Shown here piece after piece: positions 59,703-64,000 of a stretch of 64,000 bases of DNA. The notes under the pieces are model-generated. The model was not told the DNA's origin, did not search any database, and worked only from the letters and a program-made list of their open reading frames with translations. Source of the DNA: Zanthoxylum bungeanum (Eukaryota; Streptophyta; Magnoliopsida; Sapindales; Rutaceae); contig SKCR01001888.1 of NCBI GenBank assembly GCA_019454045.1, positions 1 through 64,000 of the forward strand, in the 5' to 3' direction. Position numbers and translations under genes: made by a program. Numbering within the stretch: the first letter of the stretch is position 1; every line of letters begins with the position of its first letter.

Positions 59703-61860
59703 TGACCGGTGTGTAATCACACGCGTATAACGCAAGCGCACGTATCGTTCAAGTAGTATAAAACTTATCGATCCCACGAGGACTTAATACTTAATCTATT
59801 AATTTTATGAGGTCAAATGATTACTAGTATCTAACAGGTTGTTTGATTGATTTGAAAAGGTGACGATTCTAAATTTAAAAAAAAAACAAGTAAATAAAAT
59901 TGTTCGAAAGTAGGCTTAAGAAAATTCAATATTAAAAACTATCTAGGGTTGTGAATCTTCCAATATCATTTAAAGATGAAGTAGTTATCTTATAGTTGGG
60001 TAAAATATTGATTTATTAACCTGGAATACTAAATTATGTGAAAGCCTCTGTCGATGGTCAGACACAAATACCCAGTTTAATCCAATTGAACCATATGTCT
60101 ATGTCAACCAAATTATCTGGATTCATTAAGATTAAGTTCCAATTATGGTTTCCCCCGCCCGACAGGTATATTCCTATCCTGTAAGGAAATCTATTAAAGG
60201 GTTATCTATCCTCAAGGAAGATCGTGGGCTATTGAGTCTAAGGTCTTTAACCTAAAATCCCTTTTCCAAGTTCATTTTAAGTTTACCTAATCAATTTTAT
60301 TAATGGCAAGTTAATAAAAAGCATTAATATTAAGACTCAATAAATAAACCTTTATATTACCCAAGCTATAATCTAATCCCTTATAAACCGATGATATTGG
60401 ATTTCATCACAACCCTAGATAACTGGCTTAGTTACGACACATATTTACGGGTAGTAAAAATTTAAATAAAATAAAAGACATAAAGTAAAATACTGAAAAT
60501 TAAATACTGAAAAGTAAATTGATGAAAAGTAAAAAGTAAAAAGTAAAAAGTAAAAAGTAAAAAGTAAAAAGTAAAAAAAAAAATAAAAGTAAATTACTGA
60601 AAGTAAATTGCTGAAGAGTAAATTGCTGAAAAGTAAATTACTGAAATTAAATAAAGTAAAAGTACAATAAAAGAAAATGTTGGGATTAGAGGATCAACTT
60701 TTATTACTACTATTTTAGATATATCCCTTAATATAATATATTAACTTTACGTGATAATTACCAACCAGCCATAAAGGCGGTATCCTGATTAAGTCAAATT
60801 AATAATTAATTACCAACCGACCAACCAGGCGGTATCCATACTTAGTTAGGTTAAAACCAATTTATAATTAATTACCAACCGGCCAATATAGCGGTATCCT
60901 CATTAAGTCAAGTTTTAAATAATTTATATATTATAATTAAGGGAGATTAATCTAAATAGCAATAATAAAAGCTTTACCTTTCACCCCAGCAAAGGGGAAT
61001 TACCTCCTCATTACTTGAAAAATAAAAACTGCAAAAGTAAAGAAAGGAAATGATTGTGCGTAAAAGTAAATTGCGGAAAGTAAAAACTGAAAAATAAAGA
61101 AAAGAAAGTGCGAAAACGGAAATTAATTACTGAAAGCTGTAAATAAACAAACAAGATACAATCTTCTTATTTATTCTTTAGGAATTTCAAAGAAGAAAGT
61201 ATGAATTTTACAAATGAAATGGCTTGGTATTTATAGGCAAAATTTTGCCTCCATCAAATCATCCATCAAATTCTCCACCAAATCCATTATTAATTTCTCC
61301 ACTAATTACTCCACCAAATCCATTATTAATTGCTCCACTAATTGCTTATCATGTTTGGTGATGATTTGATAATTTTATTATTTATTTATTAATTTATTTT
61401 TTTGCTTTGAAAATGATTGAAAATGACTTTAATAATTACACACAACACACTTCTGGATGGTTCATCAATTTCGGTCATGAAATCTTCAGAATTCGAAAAT
61501 ATTTTGTCTTTCACAGTTGTAGATCTTTGAGTCTTCTTTAATCTGGTACTTGAATCAGCTCAATCCGATATTAGAGTAAAAGGTTATGTCCAAAATATGA
61601 CAGATGTGCAAAATTGGAATTTCCAAAACTGTACTTTGTCAAAAACGCCTTTCAAGTTTCCAATCTCCAAAATTAAAATATCAAGTCCAATAATTGCCCT
61701 TATTTGACCCATATTTCGTGCTAAATGATTTCATTGAGACCCGATATTATTTTATCTGCAAAATAAACTAAAACACATCAAAACGTTCATCAAACCCGAG
61801 AAACTAAACAAAATATTAAGTTAAAGGGGCGGTAAATATTGATATATTTTCCGCTCATCA
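59703..61860. mobile_element. 2.2-kb TG...CA solo LTR inside copia gag
   Basis: Begins TGACCGGTGTGTAATCACAC, ends TTTTCCGCTCATCA, and is flanked by GAAAC on both sides (59698-59702, 61861-61865), exactly splitting the gag frame. It shares with 53314-55335 the start region, three GGCGGTA repeats (60775-60895) and the last ~100 bp (AAACACATCAAAA, then GAAACTA and CAAAATATTA). It lacks the CACGTGGC cluster; instead it has AAAAAGTAAAAAGT simple repeats (60515-60580). Strand is not certain. Confidence 0.88.
60500..60660. repeat. AAAAGTA-type simple repeat
   Basis: Repeats of AAAAAGT and of TAAATTACTGAAAAG inside the solo LTR, likely slippage products. Confidence 0.7.
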
Positions 61861-61865
61861 GAAAC

Positions 61866-62227
61866 AGCTCAGAGTTGTAGTCTGAAACCTTTTGGAAGTC
61901 CTGCAACCTTAGATTTATCCACTCATATTTTGCTCTAGGGAGGAAGATATCCCTTTGATGGTCATATCTCTCTTTCAGGTTATTCCATAAGGTCAATGGA
62001 TCTTCAACTGTCAGGTATTGAGCTTTCAGGCTCTCATGCAGATGATGACGAAGAAATATCATAGCCTTTGATTTATCCTGCAGGGATGTTTGATTTCCTT
62101 GGCTTATGGTACTTTCGAGGCCCATTGCTCGCAAATGCATTTTGGCATCCAAAACCCATGAGAGATAGTTTCTTCCGGAAACTTTGAGTGCGTAAATTTG
62201 CATGTTTATGAGACTTGACATTTTCAA
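61866..62227 (-). pseudogene. Copia gag, N-terminal part
   Basis: The - strand ATG at 62227 opens MKMSSLINMQIYALKVSGRN followed by YLSWVLDAKMHLRAMGLE, KAMIFLRHHLHESLKAQYL, PLTLWNNLKERYDHQ and LRLQDFQKVSDYNSELF, a well conserved copia Gag N terminus (UBN2-type). The frame is clean up to the GAAAC duplication at 61861-61865, where the solo LTR starts, so this exon-like piece was intact when the solo LTR's parent element landed. Its continuation is at 59697. Confidence 0.9.
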
Positions 62228-62318
62228 GATTCCTTGTAAAGAAAAATATAAGTGTCATAATAATAAATATATTATACAAAACTAATTGCGAAGTAAAAAG
62301 AATATCATGCATATATTT

Positions 62319-62520
62319 AGAACTTCAAGTTCATAAGTATTATATTATATATTCAGAACTTCAGGTTCTATAATAGATTTAAAACTGCAGGTTTTAATCT
62401 AATGTCTAATTGATTGAGATTAAAACTTCAGGTTCTTTAATTGTAGTGTAATTATAGAGCTTCAGGTTCTATAATTATTTTGTAGATCTAGAACTGTAGG
62501 TTCTAGTCTAATAATTAATC
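62319..62520. repeat. Six short repeats in the copia leader
   Basis: The word GAACTTCAGGTTCT and variants (AAACTGCAGGTTTT, GAGCTTCAGGTTCT, GAACTGTAGGTTCT) occurs six times at about 35-bp spacing just upstream (minus-strand sense) of gag. Each is nearly self-complementary. Confidence 0.8.
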
Positions 62521-62579
62521 AATCATAAAATAAATTGTAAAAATAAAAATACAGTTTTTATTTTCTGATGTGGAGGATC

Positions 62580-62988
62580 CAAATTAATGGCAACCCGTAA
62601 CACCCCAGTAACCCTGATGACTACTATATTATAGAGACAAGATACATGATATAAATCATGTTCAAACATGTCCGTGCTTATGAGATTACTTTTCAGACAC
62701 TCGATAAATTCTTTGCAGTTCCGATACGAGATTTACTCTAAGATTCAATCTGGACAACCATTAGTATTTGGATCATAACTTTTTCAAATAATCTCCGATT
62801 TTTATAAATTTGATATCGTCAGAAAGATAAGATTGAGACCTACAGCTTTCACGTTGAACGTATTTCCAAACACGAAACAGAAGTGGGTCAAAGAATTAAG
62901 ATTTTTCGTAGCTGCAACAATACAATTCGGGAATGGCCTAGATTAAGATAATAAACCCAATTTGTGAGCCCAACTTTTAAAAAAATAT

Positions 62989-63021
<33 letters not shown>

Positions 63022-64000
63022 TAGGAAAAATTTTGTGGGTATATCTCCCAGGTCATTTTGTTTCCCCTCTTTGAAAGGAGATGGGTAGTGTAGGATTTAA
63101 TTGCATAATATTTTATCATTAATATTAGTTATCTAGACTTTTCTTTATTAGCTTAAAAAGCTTAATATTTTTTTCTCTCTCCCCTCATTCACGTTTGCAA
63201 GCTCCTAGAATTGTCTAGACCAACCTAAACTAGTGTAGAAGAATTTTAAAAGCCACCAAACCCCCAAACTTGGTCTAGGCCGAGAGTTAGAGAGAAAAGA
63301 GGGTGTGAAATTTCCTTGTTATATGGTCAAATATTGAAGACAAGATATAGAAGAAATTAAGCTTTAAGAAGTGAATTCAAGTCTAAAGAAGCAATATGGG
63401 AAAAGATTGGGAGTGAATCAAGGTAAAAAAGATTTATTTCAAACTTGTAATTTAGGATTATATTGCTATTAATGTTTGTGTTGTGGCATATGATTTGGAT
63501 TTGTGTTAAGATAATCAACAATTTAAATGATGAATAAATTACCCTTCTTTTGGGAAGATAATGGTAACCATGCATGATGATGGAACCGTAGGTATTGAAT
63601 GAAAATGGTGGGTAGTTAACAGAATATTAGAAATAGGAAAGAATGTTGATGATGATTGGTATTGTGCTTGATAAAAATTGGTGCGGAAGGGTGTATAAAT
63701 GGTGATTTGTTTGATGCCATATTCGGTTATCTGGGAATGTGGGGGCTGTTTGAGTTGGTTTGATAAGAATATATCATATTCAGTTGAGTTGTAGTGAAAT
63801 TGAAATGAAGATGACCCTAGGTGACAAGTATAGTTAATGTATGTGTTTCGTATGCCTAGCGTTTGATGAAATGTCGAACTAAGTAAAGATTTAATAATTG
63901 AAAGAGTTTTGTGCATGATAATACATGATTTATGTGCTGAAAAATTTGGTGATCTTGCTGAATTGAATGTACCAAATATATCCGTAAAATTCTGGATAAA
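62580..64000 (+). other. Probable partial LTR or leader of another retroelement
   Basis: Starts near CCGTAACACCCCAGTAACCC, contains TGGATCATAACTTTTTC and CTCCGATTTTTATAAATTTG (the cell-wide LTR word group also seen near 12710 and 61570), a TA run at 62985-63020, and then a transcript-like stretch (63180-63430) ending at AATCAAG followed by GTAAAAAAG. This resembles Ty3/gypsy chromovirus LTR plus leader but runs off the window, so it cannot be confirmed. Open frames on the - strand at 63357-63916 have no family features. Confidence 0.35.

Larger units (their letters stand above)
34214..62560 (-). mobile_element. Old Ty1/copia element, split by later insertions
   Basis: Read right to left: leader repeats (62520-62319), gag (62227 onward), protease (58926-58522), integrase (58479-57409), RT and RNase H (57271-56453, then 35809-34827), polypurine tract (34483-34473) and 3' LTR (34472-34214). 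This is the gag-protease-integrase-RT order of copia. A 20.6-kb insertion (35810-56452) splits RT and a 2.2-kb insertion (59703-61860) splits gag. The 5' LTR on the right was not found; another repeat begins near 62580. Many stops show it is inactive. Confidence 0.88.

Noticed and set aside
62319..62520. Heat shock element array, as in ONSEN-type copia LTRs
   Set aside because: The GAACTTCAGGTTCT word does not give the required nGAAnnTTCnnGAAn spacing.
63357..63916. Minus-strand frames of 72 and 125 residues at the right edge
   Set aside because: No recognisable domain, AT-driven composition, and they lie in LTR-like sequence.
1..64000. tRNA, rRNA or snRNA genes
   Set aside because: None noticed on either strand by eye; TGGTATC and GCGACTC words are retroelement primer sites, not tRNA genes. 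A tRNAscan run would be decisive.

Overview
This is plant nuclear DNA, most probably from a eudicot. Three things point there: one intron-rich gene with GT-AG introns (a PDS5-type cohesin accessory protein with a Tudor domain), very AT-rich spacers, and about 40 kb of nested plant-type transposable elements (Ty1/copia, a Tat/Ogre-like Ty3/gypsy derivative, hAT and mariner-like elements). The sequence does not let me name a species. I saw no rRNA, tRNA, CRISPR or bacterial-type operon signal.

Layout. 1-2900: AT-rich diverged repeats, a TA microsatellite and a GC-rich hAT-like MITE. 3017-11609: the only convincing host gene, a PDS5C-like gene in 14 coding exons on the + strand; its 2.3-kb intron 12 holds a mariner-like element into which a 441-bp hAT MITE has inserted. 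11610-15600: downstream DNA with a 508-bp tandem duplication. 15620-16770: a purine-only-like tract running into about 800 bp of GAA and then AAT repeats. 16770-20670: copia gag remains and a possible LTR. 20679-23638: a hAT transposon with intact ends and 8-bp target duplications but a broken transposase gene.

23918-33843: a 9.9-kb non-autonomous Tat/Ogre-like retrotransposon on the - strand with 2.9-kb LTRs and a TSD. It keeps only a gag remnant, followed by two tandem-repeat arrays where protease, RT and integrase would be. 34214-62560: an old copia element on the - strand, split twice. Its RT gene is interrupted at a GCGTC target by a 20.6-kb composite of a second copia family (35810-56452, + strand; three LTRs plus one truncated LTR and two internal regions). 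Its gag is interrupted by a 2.2-kb TG...CA element with TSD GAAAC. A sister 2.0-kb TG...CA element (TSD ACTAC) sits inside the last LTR of the composite and carries a dense cluster of CACGTGGC motifs. 62580-64000 looks like part of another retroelement LTR.

The mobile elements show no cooperation with the host gene. The informative part is the order of insertions, which the target duplications date relative to each other, and a patchwork junction at 37744-37801 where 30 bp of the target's own flanking DNA is found again inside the composite. I found no new biological system that I could defend. The strongest leads are that junction, the ABRE/G-box-like cluster in the solo LTR, the satellite-bearing gag-only element, and an unresolved frame problem at the last exon of the PDS5-like gene.
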